From: a virus | Virus record (IMG/VR): IMGVR_UViG_3300025769_000545 | Span: 1-30,504 of that record | Length of the DNA: 30,504 nt | Reading direction: 5' to 3' (one strand) | In this document: one piece after another, positions 20,123 to 27,973 of the stretch | Numbering within the stretch: the stretch's first letter is position 1 | Layout of the letters: each line of letters opens with the position of its first letter | Translations under genes and position numbers: made by a program | Notes under the pieces: generated by a model | The model's input: only the letters and a program-made list of their open reading frames with translations | Told to the model about the DNA's origin: nothing | Databases searched by the model: none

Positions 20123-21064
20123 CTACGCTGTTGTTAAGTCGTAAACTCCACCAGATGCAGCTTCGTTTCTAGAGATTAGTGTGAACTCGACAAGCATTTG
20201 TCTTTTCTCACTGTCACCAGTTTTCGATAGCTCATGCATAGTGAAATCTCTCAAGAACCCGATAGACCAATAGTCCATGTCTAAGACATGAGCATCTCTA
20301 TCTCTTGAGAATCTGTTTGGTACAACTTCTAAATCACCGAAGTCAGACGAATATACATCGATTGAAGTGTATAAAGTCTTATCTTCAGATGCATCGAATC
20401 TAGTTGATCCACCAGTAAAACCAGAAATTTTCTGTTTATTGAATGGGCCTACCATGATTACAGATGGGTTACCACCTGCGTTCCATACATTTTTGATTAC
20501 AGTTTTCAAATCAGCTTCAGTTAAAGCTCTTTGAGTACCATCAGTTCTAGCTGTGTTACCAGCAGCACCTGATGCACCACCTGCTCCAAAAACGTCATTT
20601 GATGCGATCCAAGAGTTAATTGAACCAAATTTTCTAGCAGTTTCAAAGTCGCCAGAAACTTCAGCTTGGTTAGCTAATAAAGTAGCTTCCATATCTCTTT
20701 TTAACTCTTTAGATTTTTTAGCGATTTGGTACGCTAATTCTGATGCTCTACCAGCTTTATCTACAGCTTCTTGAGTACCAGTAATCACGACAGTTTTGTC
20801 CATGATTTGAGTTGTATTTGACAATCTAGTAGTTGCACTAGATGCGTCTAATGTTGCTTCGTCACCTTCGACTACTGCATTTGAAGTAGAAGCAGCAGCT
20901 AAACTATCAGTTTGCCACTCATGCAAAGTGTTTCTTACAGCTTCTCTACCTGCTGAACTCATGAAAGGAGTATCAGTTGGAGAGATAGAGTAGATAACAT
21001 CTTGCAAATCTTCTCTTATACCTACAGCATCGTAAGTATCGAAAGTATTTGTTGGTTGTGCCAT
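20123..21064 (-). CDS. major capsid protein (SU10-like, DUF5309 type), 313 aa
   Basis: The start MAQPTNTFDTYDAVGIREDL then IYSISPTDTPFMSSAG, and the middle (TDGTQRALTEADLKTVIKNV, NPSVIMVGPFNKQKISGF), are hallmark segments of the DUF5309/SU10-like major capsid family, with the HK97 fold. The end, STGDSEKRQMLVEF-type then SRNEAASGGVYDLTTA, is also typical. The ribosome binding site is GAGGAG. It comes just after the scaffold gene (21083-22093), and decoration-like genes follow. This family is different from the T7 gp10 capsid. Forms the icosahedral head, to be packed by the nearby terminase. Confidence 0.9.
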   Translation of the reverse strand: MAQPTNTFDTYDAVGIREDLQDVIYSISPTDTPFMSSAGREAVRNTLHEWQTDSLAAASTSNAVVEGDEATLDASSATTRLSNTTQIMDKTVVITGTQEAVDKAGRASELAYQIAKKSKELKRDMEATLLANQAEVSGDFETARKFGSINSWIASNDVFGAGGASGAAGNTARTDGTQRALTEADLKTVIKNVWNAGGNPSVIMVGPFNKQKISGFTGGSTRFDASEDKTLYTSIDVYSSDFGDLEVVPNRFSRDRDAHVLDMDYWSIGFLRDFTMHELSKTGDSEKRQMLVEFTLISRNEAASGGVYDLTTA

Positions 21065-21082
21065 GTTTTTTCTCCTCTAAGG

Positions 21083-22093
21083 TTATTTAGTTATCATACC
21101 TAAGATTGCAGAATGGGCATCATCAAGACGACCAGATTTCTTCAACTTAGATATTTTGTTCCTTACTTCACTACGCTTAGAGTTTTCTGTTTTGACAACA
21201 CCTGGTTTAATAACCTTTGGAGCATTTGCGACTTTTTTTTGTACAATAGGTTTAGAATTTCTCAAACCTTTGTATGACATCGCATCTTTAATTACCATTA
21301 ACATTCTATGATCTGCTAATGATCCAATTTCTTGATCTGAAAAACCATAACTTTTTAAAGTAGATTTAATTCCACTCTTAAAAGTTTCTGATTTATTTGG
21401 ATCAGAGAACTCTGGAATACGCTCTTGTGCTAGTCTTTTTTGTTCAGATAGATACTGATTATATTGCTGCTGTGCAGCTTGTTTTGCTTGATCTTTAGCT
21501 TGGTTAATCTTTTCTTGTTGTTGCCTTAATTGAAAATCAATTTTAGCAGCTTGAGTAGGATCTTCTTCGTAAAGTCTTTGCAATTCAGCAGGATCTAACT
21601 GTTGTCTGCCTATAGATTCAGCACTAGATATTGCCTCATTTAACTCTCTAAGTTTCATGTCGTATTGTTGTCTAAGAACACTTTTTTCTTCATCAAATTG
21701 TTTTTTTTCTAAAGATAAAGAGTGTGTCTTTTGACGATAGTCGGAATCTCTAGAATAACCTGCCTTAAGTTCATCAAGGGTAACCTCCATCTCTTGACCT
21801 TGTACTTTGACTTGGTGGAGATTTGGTTTCTCGATTTCTGCTTCAGATACAGTTTCTTCTTTTACTTCCTGATTTTCAGTAGCTTCGACTTCTACTGGAG
21901 CTTCTTCAGACTGAGTTTGGCTCTCTTGAGATGTTACCTGTTCCTCAACAGGTTCTACTGATGGTTCAGCATTAGCTTCTGGAGCTAATTGTCCTTCATC
22001 CTGTTTTGGCTCTGATTGAGCTTCAGGTTGAGGATTCAGTAATCCTAAAATTTTATCTGCTGCACCTTGAACTGATTTATCAGTTGATTGCAT
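21083..22093 (-). CDS. scaffolding protein, 336 aa
   Basis: This is a strongly charged, Gln/Glu-rich, low-complexity protein. An acidic disordered N-terminus (about 1-90, many EV and EE pairs) is followed by a short conserved patch (VKVQGQEMEVTLDELKAGYS at about 94-113, then RDSDYRQKT). A long coiled coil (about 120-210) and a basic C-terminal tail (about 285-336, with KKVANAPKVIKPG) complete it. The acidic-coil-basic tail order is typical of phage scaffolds, whose basic end binds the capsid shell. The gene lies between portal and capsid, which fits. AAGGAG precedes the ATG by 7 bases. Confidence 0.8.
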   Translation of the reverse strand: MQSTDKSVQGAADKILGLLNPQPEAQSEPKQDEGQLAPEANAEPSVEPVEEQVTSQESQTQSEEAPVEVEATENQEVKEETVSEAEIEKPNLHQVKVQGQEMEVTLDELKAGYSRDSDYRQKTHSLSLEKKQFDEEKSVLRQQYDMKLRELNEAISSAESIGRQQLDPAELQRLYEEDPTQAAKIDFQLRQQQEKINQAKDQAKQAAQQQYNQYLSEQKRLAQERIPEFSDPNKSETFKSGIKSTLKSYGFSDQEIGSLADHRMLMVIKDAMSYKGLRNSKPIVQKKVANAPKVIKPGVVKTENSKRSEVRNKISKLKKSGRLDDAHSAILGMITK

Positions 22094-22119
22094 ATGTATG
22101 CTCCTTATGTTGAACGCTT

Positions 22120-22389
22120 CTACTTAGTAGATTGGCGTGTTAGATTTTCTAGCTCTGAGGAAGCTAGTTTACCTGTTTCCATGACGCTAACAAGGTGGCC
22201 TTTAATCTTGTCTAGCATATTATATGCCATCCAAAGTACTTGTCTTTGGTCATGGTCATTGTAACTTGTATTAAATATCTCTGATTTATATTGTTCAGCG
22301 AGATACTCAAAAGCCTCTTTCAATAAAGGGTCGTTAAGAAGTTGTTTAGCTTTCTGACCCTGTTGAATCTGTTTGTCTAGGTTGCTCAT
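22120..22389 (-). CDS. conserved hypothetical protein between portal and scaffold, 89 aa
   Basis: This is a helical, charged protein: KAKQLLNDPLLKEAFEYLAE and QVLWMAYNMLDKIKGHL, then ETGKLASSELENLTRQ. I recall similar small helical proteins between portal and capsid genes in this kind of phage, but no function is known to me. It overlaps the portal gene by 44 bases, so it is translationally linked to portal. A chaperone or assembly role is a guess based on place. Confidence 0.65.
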   Translation of the reverse strand: MSNLDKQIQQGQKAKQLLNDPLLKEAFEYLAEQYKSEIFNTSYNDHDQRQVLWMAYNMLDKIKGHLVSVMETGKLASSELENLTRQSTK

Positions 22390-24457
22390 TAAAAAACTCT
22401 TTTTGTTCTTCCATTATTTTTTTAAATATATCACCAGATTGTTTAACCTGTTGTTGTTCTATCATAGATCTGTTCTTTAATGCAAGTTCATCTACTTTAG
22501 TACCATATTTTAATTCCATGTCTTTTACTTTTAACTCAAAGTCTAATAATGTTTGTTTCATTTGAGTTTCAAGTTTTTTGAGTTCAATTTGACTATTAAG
22601 AACAGCTCTTTCATTTTCACCTTGTACTTGAGCTAATGAAACTTTCTCGAACTCTGTTGGAGGTTTAGGAGGTAATTGAGGCATTTGTGATTGACCTACA
22701 TCTGGATCCATGAAGTATGGTTCTACATTTCCTAATCCTGCATTTTCTACAAGTTTCTTTAATGTATGATAAATATTTTTAACATTAACAACTGGGCCAA
22801 ATACATTTTGTTGTAAGTTAATAGCTTGTAGTTGTCTTTCTAAAATAGAATTTAATAAAATTAATTGTTGTTCTTTAGAACCTGTACCAAGTCCTACAGC
22901 TACAGTAACATTCATTCTATCTCTCCATTCATATGGTTTCATAGGAATAAACTTACCTCTAATTCTAACGATCTGTTCTTTTTGTTGATACTTACATACA
23001 AGTTCAAATATTTTTCTAGCTAAATCTTTAACACCAGTTTCTGCAAAAGTTCTGGCAATAAGTTCTAATCTCATTTGAGATTGAGTTAAGATTTGGTTTA
23101 ATCCAGTTGCAGTTTTATTATTTAATGTATCTGCTTGAATACCTTGTGATTGTCTTGTTTGTCCTGTTCTAGATTCTTTTACTGAATCTAAATAAGCTAA
23201 CATACCTGATGCTTGATCAGTAATAGGTTGAGCTTGTAATGGTAAAATAACATTTGATGGTGGTTGTTTAGTTCTAACAATTCCACCTGGTCTATTTGTT
23301 AATAGATCATCCATTGCAACTTGACCATCTTGAATAGCTACTCTGTTATTATTTGTTAGATACATATTGTCTAACATTTGACGCATAACAGTTGATTTAA
23401 TTAATTGGATATCTTCTACTAATTCTGAAACTGATCTACCATAAAATCTATGTGGCATCATAATTGGTGTAACAGAAATAAATGGCATTGAATCAATTTC
23501 TTCAATACCTAAAACTTTATATGCACTATCACCTGCTATACATGCTTTAATAAGTTCTGCTTTACCATCACCATTAATATCTATTCTTGCATAACATTCA
23601 TGTATTAAAACTTCATCTGTACTATCATCACCTCTATCTTGTGGTGCAGAAAAATCTGTTTCTTGAAATCTAATATGTCTATCTTCTAAATAATAATTTG
23701 TATCACCAATAGGTAAGTTGTTTACTACCTCTGGATCATATCCCATTTCAATTAATTGAGTTCTGCTCATGTTAGTTCTATGAGCTATAAAATTTGCATC
23801 TTCAATAGACTTAGCTCTACGTTCAATTAAAAATTCTTCAGGTGGGATAGGTTCAATATTTACTTTACCATACTTTGTCGTTTTATATAAAACAACATCA
23901 TGATATTTAATTGTATCTAAAACTTCACCTTGATCATCTTTTAATTCTTCTTCATACTCTGTGTGTTGTGATACATTAATTTCAGGATCTTTAGTTAAAT
24001 CTATAAACTCATCATCAGTTAATTTTTTGTATTCTTCTCGAGTTGTTTTTTCAGACTCATCCCAATAAACTTTTAGTATTCCATTTTTTTGAATTAGTGC
24101 ATCTTTGAACGCAGTATATAAAGCACTGAATCCATTATTCTGTTTATAGAAAATATAATTTAAATAATCAGTTGCTTGTTTAGCTGCTTCTTCATCTTCT
24201 GGCCCAACAGGTTCACATTCAAATACATTATCACTTGCAGTAAAGATTCTCATTAATGAAGGCATTAATCCTTCAATTGTATCAGAAACATCTGTAGAGA
24301 TAACTTGTGATCTACCTTCTTGTTCATTACCAAAAGGTCTACCAAGATAATATTCTAAAGATCTTTTTCTTCTACTAACAATCTCACCACCAATGTAACC
24401 TGATGATGCTCTAATTTCTCTATTTAATATTGATAAAATTTCTTGTTCGTTTTTCAT
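22346..24457 (-). CDS. portal protein (P22/SU10-like), 703 aa
   Basis: This is the dodecameric channel through which DNA is packaged. The N-terminal half has the diagnostic segments EYYLGRPFGNEQEGRSQVIS then VSDTIEGLMPSLMRIFTASD, an acidic insert (DEEAAKQATDYLNYIFYKQN), and the central PIPPEEFLIERRAKS and HECYARIDINGDGKAELIKA. RFYGRSVSELVEDIQLIKST then MRQMLDNMYLTNN marks the clip and stem region. The C-terminal 120 residues form a Gln/Glu-rich coiled tail (barrel). It starts 4 bases inside the upstream large terminase gene (ATGA), so portal and terminase are a single translation unit. Confidence 0.92.
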   Translation of the reverse strand: MKNEQEILSILNREIRASSGYIGGEIVSRRKRSLEYYLGRPFGNEQEGRSQVISTDVSDTIEGLMPSLMRIFTASDNVFECEPVGPEDEEAAKQATDYLNYIFYKQNNGFSALYTAFKDALIQKNGILKVYWDESEKTTREEYKKLTDDEFIDLTKDPEINVSQHTEYEEELKDDQGEVLDTIKYHDVVLYKTTKYGKVNIEPIPPEEFLIERRAKSIEDANFIAHRTNMSRTQLIEMGYDPEVVNNLPIGDTNYYLEDRHIRFQETDFSAPQDRGDDSTDEVLIHECYARIDINGDGKAELIKACIAGDSAYKVLGIEEIDSMPFISVTPIMMPHRFYGRSVSELVEDIQLIKSTVMRQMLDNMYLTNNNRVAIQDGQVAMDDLLTNRPGGIVRTKQPPSNVILPLQAQPITDQASGMLAYLDSVKESRTGQTRQSQGIQADTLNNKTATGLNQILTQSQMRLELIARTFAETGVKDLARKIFELVCKYQQKEQIVRIRGKFIPMKPYEWRDRMNVTVAVGLGTGSKEQQLILLNSILERQLQAINLQQNVFGPVVNVKNIYHTLKKLVENAGLGNVEPYFMDPDVGQSQMPQLPPKPPTEFEKVSLAQVQGENERAVLNSQIELKKLETQMKQTLLDFELKVKDMELKYGTKVDELALKNRSMIEQQQVKQSGDIFKKIMEEQKEFFNEQPRQTDSTGSES

Positions 24458-25788
24458 ACTATATATTTTGTTTCAACATAAATGGGTCTATCCCAATCAG
24501 AAGAAGTTACAGGATCGTGTACACATCCATATCTAAAAGCATCTGCAGCATGAGAACACCAATCGTGTAAAGGTTTATTTTTAAAAACCTGGTTTTTCTC
24601 ATCCCATTGCTTTCGATATTGACGCATAGCATCAATGCCTAATTTGCACTTTTCTCTGTCAAACCAGCAATATGGTAACACATTTCTTACTGATTCGATA
24701 CCATGATCTACTTCTAATTTAGGTGCTACCTCAAAGTCAATACCTAAGTCTGAAGCAACTTCTAATCTTGATTTACCTGTTCCTAACTCTCTAGCTTGAA
24801 TATCGTGAGGAGCTATATGTCTTTCATATGCATAACCTTTGTTATGTAGAATATCTGCATAATGCATAAGACTTTCGCCACTATTTTCATAATAATCTAT
24901 AATATGTAGTTCTTCTCCAACTCTTTGAACAAACCAAATAGCTGTACTATCTCCAATACCTAAATCCCACCATGTTTCTACACCCATAACTTTATCGTAT
25001 GGTACATTTGTTATTCGATCTTCATTATCAGCATTTGTCATTAATTTACCATAATATGATCCAGATACAGCAGCAGTAAAAGAACATTCAAATTCTTGGT
25101 TATACTGTTCTTCTGTCATAATAGATCTAGCATGTCTAAGTTCTTCATCAGGAATAACTTGTGTTTCACTAGCTCTATACATTGCTGCAAACCAATTAGG
25201 ATCACCTCTTTGTGCATAGTCATAGACTTCCCAGAATTGATTATGACCCATAGGTGTTCCAATAAAAATAACAAATCCTTGTGTATCTGCTATTGCTGGT
25301 CTAATAATTTCTGTCCAGGTTCTTGGTGCCATGATGGCATACTCATCCATAACAACTCCATGAAATCCTAATCCCCTAAGTGAATCTGCATGATCTGCTC
25401 CAAAGATTTGTATTTTAGATTCATTCCAAAAATCTATTTTAAGTTCAGATTCATTTCTTTGTCCACCAAGTTGTAATAAAGGTTTAGAATATTGTTTTAA
25501 TAAATCCCATGCAATAGCTTTACCTTGTCTATAGGTAGGAGCTATGTATGCAAACTTTTGTTGTGCATTATTTGCTGCGTGTGAAATGAGTTCGTTGATT
25601 GCTAATACAGATTTACCAAAACGTCTATGACAAACAAGTACATTAAATCGTTTTAGTTTTTGATGAACCTCTTTTTGGAGAGGTCTAGGTTTGTAGGGAA
25701 TGGTAATATTTACTGTTTTATTCTTCCCACTTGATATTGACTTTGATTGGGCTTGTTTCGATTCTGTTTGTTGTTGGTGCTTTTCCAT
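24454..25788 (-). CDS. second terminase large subunit (SU10/HMO-2011-like), 444 aa
   Basis: This is a packaging ATPase and nuclease of a family unlike the T7-type one at 5258-6898. Walker A is CHRRFGKS (about 53-60), the Walker B-like acidic site is GVVMDEYAIM (about 144-153), and a coupling motif GTPMG follows at about 177-181. The RNase H-like nuclease begins WWDLGIGDSTAIWFV (Asp275, Asp280) and ends with DWCSHAADAFRYG. All catalytic residues seem present. It overlaps the small terminase upstream by 71 bases and the portal downstream by 4, the normal packaging gene order. With its portal it appears complete, so the other terminase is the redundant one. Confidence 0.92.
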   Translation of the reverse strand: MEKHQQQTESKQAQSKSISSGKNKTVNITIPYKPRPLQKEVHQKLKRFNVLVCHRRFGKSVLAINELISHAANNAQQKFAYIAPTYRQGKAIAWDLLKQYSKPLLQLGGQRNESELKIDFWNESKIQIFGADHADSLRGLGFHGVVMDEYAIMAPRTWTEIIRPAIADTQGFVIFIGTPMGHNQFWEVYDYAQRGDPNWFAAMYRASETQVIPDEELRHARSIMTEEQYNQEFECSFTAAVSGSYYGKLMTNADNEDRITNVPYDKVMGVETWWDLGIGDSTAIWFVQRVGEELHIIDYYENSGESLMHYADILHNKGYAYERHIAPHDIQARELGTGKSRLEVASDLGIDFEVAPKLEVDHGIESVRNVLPYCWFDREKCKLGIDAMRQYRKQWDEKNQVFKNKPLHDWCSHAADAFRYGCVHDPVTSSDWDRPIYVETKYIV

Positions 25789-25999
25789 GTATGTAAGGTG
25801 CAGCTTTTTCTGCTGCGTAAAGTTTTCTTTCTGGACTACTCATAGGATGGTTTAATACAGAAAGCAAGTAGTCTAAAGGAGATGTTTGGTATTTAACAGC
25901 TAATTCCTGTAGATCTTTCCATTTTTTTCTAAATGAAGATCCTTTAGGTCTACCAGCACCTTCTCTTTTACCACCACGCTTCTTGGTTTCTTGTTCCAC
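25718..25999 (-). CDS. terminase small subunit-like DNA-binding protein, 93 aa
   Basis: The start EQETKKRGGKREGAGRPKG is the KRGGxREGAGRPxG motif at the N-terminus of many phage small terminases and similar DNA-binding proteins. Residues about 28-70 are helical (WKDLQELAVKYQTSP, SPERKLYAAEKAAPYIHGKA), as in the small terminase oligomerisation part. The start codon is GTG in a TAGTG overlap with the upstream gene. It recognises viral DNA and loads it onto the large terminase. It is followed at once by that large terminase gene, which is the canonical arrangement. Confidence 0.8.
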   Translation of the reverse strand: MEQETKKRGGKREGAGRPKGSSFRKKWKDLQELAVKYQTSPLDYLLSVLNHPMSSPERKLYAAEKAAPYIHGKAPTTNRIETSPIKVNIKWEE

Positions 26000-26292
26000 T
26001 AGATGCCTCGTCTAATTAATTGAGAATTTAAATTTCTATTTTCACCAAATTTAGGTGCTTTAGCATATCTTCTTGATGATGCTCCCATAGCATATGCAGT
26101 ACCTGCAACAGCAGCAGTTGTTAATGGATTTTTAATAGCAGCTCCAGCAACTTTACCAGCTCCTTTAGCTACTTTACCTAAAAACTTAAATTCACCTGGA
26201 ATTTTTTTTACAATCTTTTTTCCAATACCTTTAATACGTCTACCAAATGATTCAGTAGATGAATAAGGTACGAGTTCTTTTCCTTTAGCCAT
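25999..26292 (-). CDS. basic protein with Gly-rich hydrophobic segment, 97 aa
   Basis: A basic N-terminal half (RRIKGIGKKIVKKIPGEFKF) is followed by a small-residue helix (about 60-82; GKVAGAAIKNPLTTAAVAGT), and a polar tail. This is one of several neighbouring proteins with a Lys-rich amphipathic part and a Gly/Ala-rich segment; two others are at 27030-27320 and 27451-27750. That pattern could be a virion protein ejected into the host membrane or a DNA-condensing minor head protein. The function is unknown. The stop is TAG overlapping the next GTG. Confidence 0.6.
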   Translation of the reverse strand: MAKGKELVPYSSTESFGRRIKGIGKKIVKKIPGEFKFLGKVAKGAGKVAGAAIKNPLTTAAVAGTAYAMGASSRRYAKAPKFGENRNLNSQLIRRGI

Positions 26293-26399
26293 TATTTGCC
26301 TTTCTTTTTACATTTACAATTATGTTTACAAATACAAGGTGTAATATCAAATAAATTGCAAAGCATTTCGCATATTTTTTGTTTAATTTTTTTAATCAT
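26292..26399 (-). CDS. tiny Cys-rich basic peptide, 35 aa
   Basis: This was found by reading the gap. It starts MIKKIKQKICEMLCNLFDIT and has six cysteines in a short span (C10, C14, C22, C24, C28, C30), ending CICKHNCKCKKKGK. The Cys and His spacing could bind a metal ion. Its ATG overlaps the TGA of the 54-residue gene (ATGA) and its TAA overlaps the next ATG (TAATG). Coding support is the double overlap; no homologue is known to me. Confidence 0.55.
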   Translation of the reverse strand: MIKKIKQKICEMLCNLFDITPCICKHNCKCKKKGK

Positions 26400-26560
26400 T
26401 TACGTTTACCTTTTGCTGCCATAGCTTGAAACTTTTTCTTGCCGTATTTTTTTCTACCAATTGCAGCAGCTAATGCTTTTGGATTTTTAACACCTTGTTT
26501 TTTTAACTTAGCAGTAAGTTTTTTAAATCTTGTACCAGTTCCTAACTTAGCTTTTTTCAT
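26396..26560 (-). CDS. small basic protein conserved in marine phages, 54 aa
   Basis: This was found by reading the gap. The pattern TRFKKLTAKLKKQGVKNP, then KALAAAIGRKKYGKKKFQAM, is one I recognise from many tailed phages, typically a 50-70 residue protein with P-x-A-L-A-A-x-I-G-R-K-K-Y-G at its end. Its role is unknown. It is strongly basic and helical, so DNA binding or a virion role is likely. It is chained to both neighbours by ATGA and TAATG overlaps. Confidence 0.75.
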   Translation of the reverse strand: MKKAKLGTGTRFKKLTAKLKKQGVKNPKALAAAIGRKKYGKKKFQAMAAKGKRK

Positions 26561-26664
26561 TAGTACTTAGATTTAACCTTCATACCTTTTTTTTTTGCAT
26601 ATGCTTTAGCTTTCTTTTTTCCAGCTTTAGTATATGAAAACTTTTTCTTTCCTACTTGTGGCAT
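26560..26664 (-). CDS. tiny Lys-rich peptide, 34 aa
   Basis: This was found by reading the gap. It starts MPQVGKKKFSYTKAGKKKAK and ends KGMKVKSKY, with about 15 Lys in 34 residues. A TAATG overlap joins it to both neighbours (26558-26562 and 26662-26666). The composition suggests nucleic-acid binding. MPQVGKKKF[SP]YT is a start I have seen in tiny proteins of other phages, but no role is known. Confidence 0.65.
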   Translation of the reverse strand: MPQVGKKKFSYTKAGKKKAKAYAKKKGMKVKSKY

Positions 26665-26807
26665 TATATGTCCTCCTCATCATCATAGTCATCAAAGTTA
26701 TCAGCATCGCCAAATATTATTTCTTCGATTTCTTTTAAGATTTCTTCTTCTTCTATTTTAAGTTCTTTTAATTGGTCAAACAAGTTCTCTAAGCTACGTT
26801 TTTTCAT
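26664..26807 (-). CDS. small acidic protein, 47 aa
   Basis: This was found by reading the gap. A basic start (MKKRSLENLFDQLKELKIEE) runs into a Glu-rich helix and an Asp/Glu tail (DADNFDDYDDEEDI). This is the acidic counterpart to the very basic peptides beside it, and it could be their chaperone or a DNA mimic, though that is a guess. Its ATG overlaps the TGA upstream (ATGA at 26804-26807) and the stop overlaps the next ATG. Confidence 0.65.
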   Translation of the reverse strand: MKKRSLENLFDQLKELKIEEEEILKEIEEIIFGDADNFDDYDDEEDI

Positions 26808-27037
26808 CTTAATAATCCTTGTGCTGTCATATTTCTAGCTGTACCAGGTTGCATGATAGGAGCTTGTCTTTGACCCATTTGAGATGTTTGTTGATTTGGT
26901 TGAAGTAATCCTTGAGCTTGTTTCTCCATTTCAGGCATCATTTTGGCTTTGATTACAATTGCCAGTTGTTCTGACTCTTGTGGAGTTAAACTCATTAAAT
27001 CTTCAGCTAGTTGTTCTAATTTTGTTTTCTTAGCCAT
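26804..27037 (-). CDS. hypothetical protein, 77 aa
   Basis: A helical N-terminal half (MAKKTKLEQLAEDLMSLTPQ, then ESEQLAIVIKAKM) is followed by a Gln/Met/Pro-rich, probably disordered tail (QPNQQTSQMGQRQAPIMQPG). I use the ATG at 27037. A GTG at 27055 in frame would add six residues and overlap the upstream gene more. The function is unknown. It belongs to the pre-terminase cluster of very small proteins. Confidence 0.6.
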   Translation of the reverse strand: MAKKTKLEQLAEDLMSLTPQESEQLAIVIKAKMMPEMEKQAQGLLQPNQQTSQMGQRQAPIMQPGTARNMTAQGLLR

Positions 27038-27320
27038 CTTTTTTGTCTTTTCCACTTAAAAAATATCCAGCAGCTTTATTTATACCAGATCCAATAGCAT
27101 ATCCTCCTGCACCACCTATAATAGATGCTCCAACGGTAGCTTCAGGAAATTTTTTAAAGTTTGATTTTACTTGCTTAACATCTTTCTTAAGAATAGAAGT
27201 TCCTTTTTTTGCAAATTTAATTCCTTTTTTTCCATATTTTGTTTTAGCTAATGCTCTAGCACCTTTTACTATTGGTTTACCCAATAAGTAACTTATTCCC
27301 ATTAATTTTGCACCTATCAT
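27030..27320 (-). CDS. basic protein with glycine-zipper segment, 96 aa
   Basis: A basic helix (KTKYGKKGIKFAKKG) and a hydrophobic Gly/Ala segment at about 63-88 (VGASIIGGAGGYAIGSGINK) with GxxxG spacing suggest membrane insertion. The same layout is seen at 25999-26292. In podoviruses, small proteins like these can be ejected to make a channel, but this is a hypothesis. The start overlaps the stop of the 42-residue gene (ATGA at 27317-27320). Confidence 0.6.
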   Translation of the reverse strand: MIGAKLMGISYLLGKPIVKGARALAKTKYGKKGIKFAKKGTSILKKDVKQVKSNFKKFPEATVGASIIGGAGGYAIGSGINKAAGYFLSGKDKKDG

Positions 27321-27445
27321 TTGCCTTGTCCTCTATATTTCTTATACATCCTTTTGGATGCTTTGTTTGGCGACTTACTATGTCTGCCTGGTCTTTTTAT
27401 ACGTTTCTTTTCTAGCTTTGTAAACTCTTTGACTTTACGAGCCAT
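27317..27445 (-). CDS. small basic protein, 42 aa, paralogue of 7174-7308
   Basis: This was found by reading the gap. The core RPGRHSKSPNKASKRMYKKY followed by RGQGK matches the 44-residue protein at 7174-7308 at most positions in the last 25 residues, while their N-termini differ. Each copy sits a few genes before a terminase, so the family may aid packaging or the head. Lys, Arg and Gly dominate. It ends in an ATGA overlap with the glycine-zipper gene. Confidence 0.75.
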   Translation of the reverse strand: MARKVKEFTKLEKKRIKRPGRHSKSPNKASKRMYKKYRGQGK

Positions 27446-27450
27446 TAGAT

Positions 27451-27750
27451 TTAGTCATCATCTCCATTAAGAAAAGAACTTAACATATAACCACCAGTTC
27501 CAGCAGCAGTTGTTTTTCTACGAACTGATGAACCTAATGTTGCTTTGTAAGCACCTCTATAAGCTCCATAAGCCTTCTTAGAAGCACCTTCAATTCCTTT
27601 TATGAGCTTATCTTCCATCATTCCCATTTTGCCACCAGAAACGCTTTTCTTGGTCGCTTTCTCGTATAATGGTTTTAATGCTTTTTTTACTTTAGATGGT
27701 CTAATCTTTTTAACTAAACCATATCCAAATCTTGCTAATGCAGGATACAT
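27451..27750 (-). CDS. hypothetical basic protein, 99 aa (first gene of the leftward late operon)
   Basis: It has a basic N-terminal half (RFGYGLVKKIRPSKVKKALK) and a Gly/Ala-rich C-terminal half (YGAYRGAYKATLGSSVRRKT, then AAGTGGYMLSSFLNGDDD). This again resembles the basic plus Gly-rich pattern in this cluster. TAGGAG precedes the ATG. It starts the long leftward transcript that carries packaging, head and tail genes, so the control region at 27751-28045 is its promoter region. No family known. Confidence 0.65.
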   Translation of the reverse strand: MYPALARFGYGLVKKIRPSKVKKALKPLYEKATKKSVSGGKMGMMEDKLIKGIEGASKKAYGAYRGAYKATLGSSVRRKTTAAGTGGYMLSSFLNGDDD

Positions 27751-27777
27751 AATTTTATCTCCTATTTTTTATATCGT

Positions 27778-27834
27778 AATTATAACAAACCCCCTAGTAT
27801 ATTTCTACTAGTTGTATCAAACCCCCCTATATAT
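27778..27834 (-). promoter_or_regulatory. candidate leftward promoter and repeated CAAACCCCC sites
   Basis: Two copies of a CAAACCCCC(C)TA-type sequence, starting at 27786 and 27818, are exactly 32 bp apart (about three helical turns). Between them lies CTAGTA-N6-TACTAG (27794-27811), a perfect inverted repeat. A TATAAT hexamer for leftward transcription lies at 27783-27778 with no good -35. Together these look like a regulatory protein site over a promoter, possibly for the Cro-like protein encoded at 29245-29571. Confidence 0.45.
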
Positions 27835-27948
27835 ATTGTACACACTGTTACGCTAAGCTCTTGGTGTACTTCTAAAACCCGTCATTCACAACATTCAGCT
27901 AAGTTGCTTATGACTATTTGTTGTTGTTGTTCTATTTATTCTTGTTGC

Positions 27949-27973
27949 CCGAGCCTTCACAAGTGAAGGTCGG
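27949..27973. repeat. inverted repeat CCTTCAC-AA-GTGAAGG in the divergent control region
   Basis: A 7 bp perfect palindrome with a 2-base centre, extended by CCGA / TCGG with a single bulged G, so 11 pairs in total. No U-run follows on either strand, so it is more like an operator or a structural mRNA feature than a terminator. It lies about 75 bases before the first rightward gene. Confidence 0.5.
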
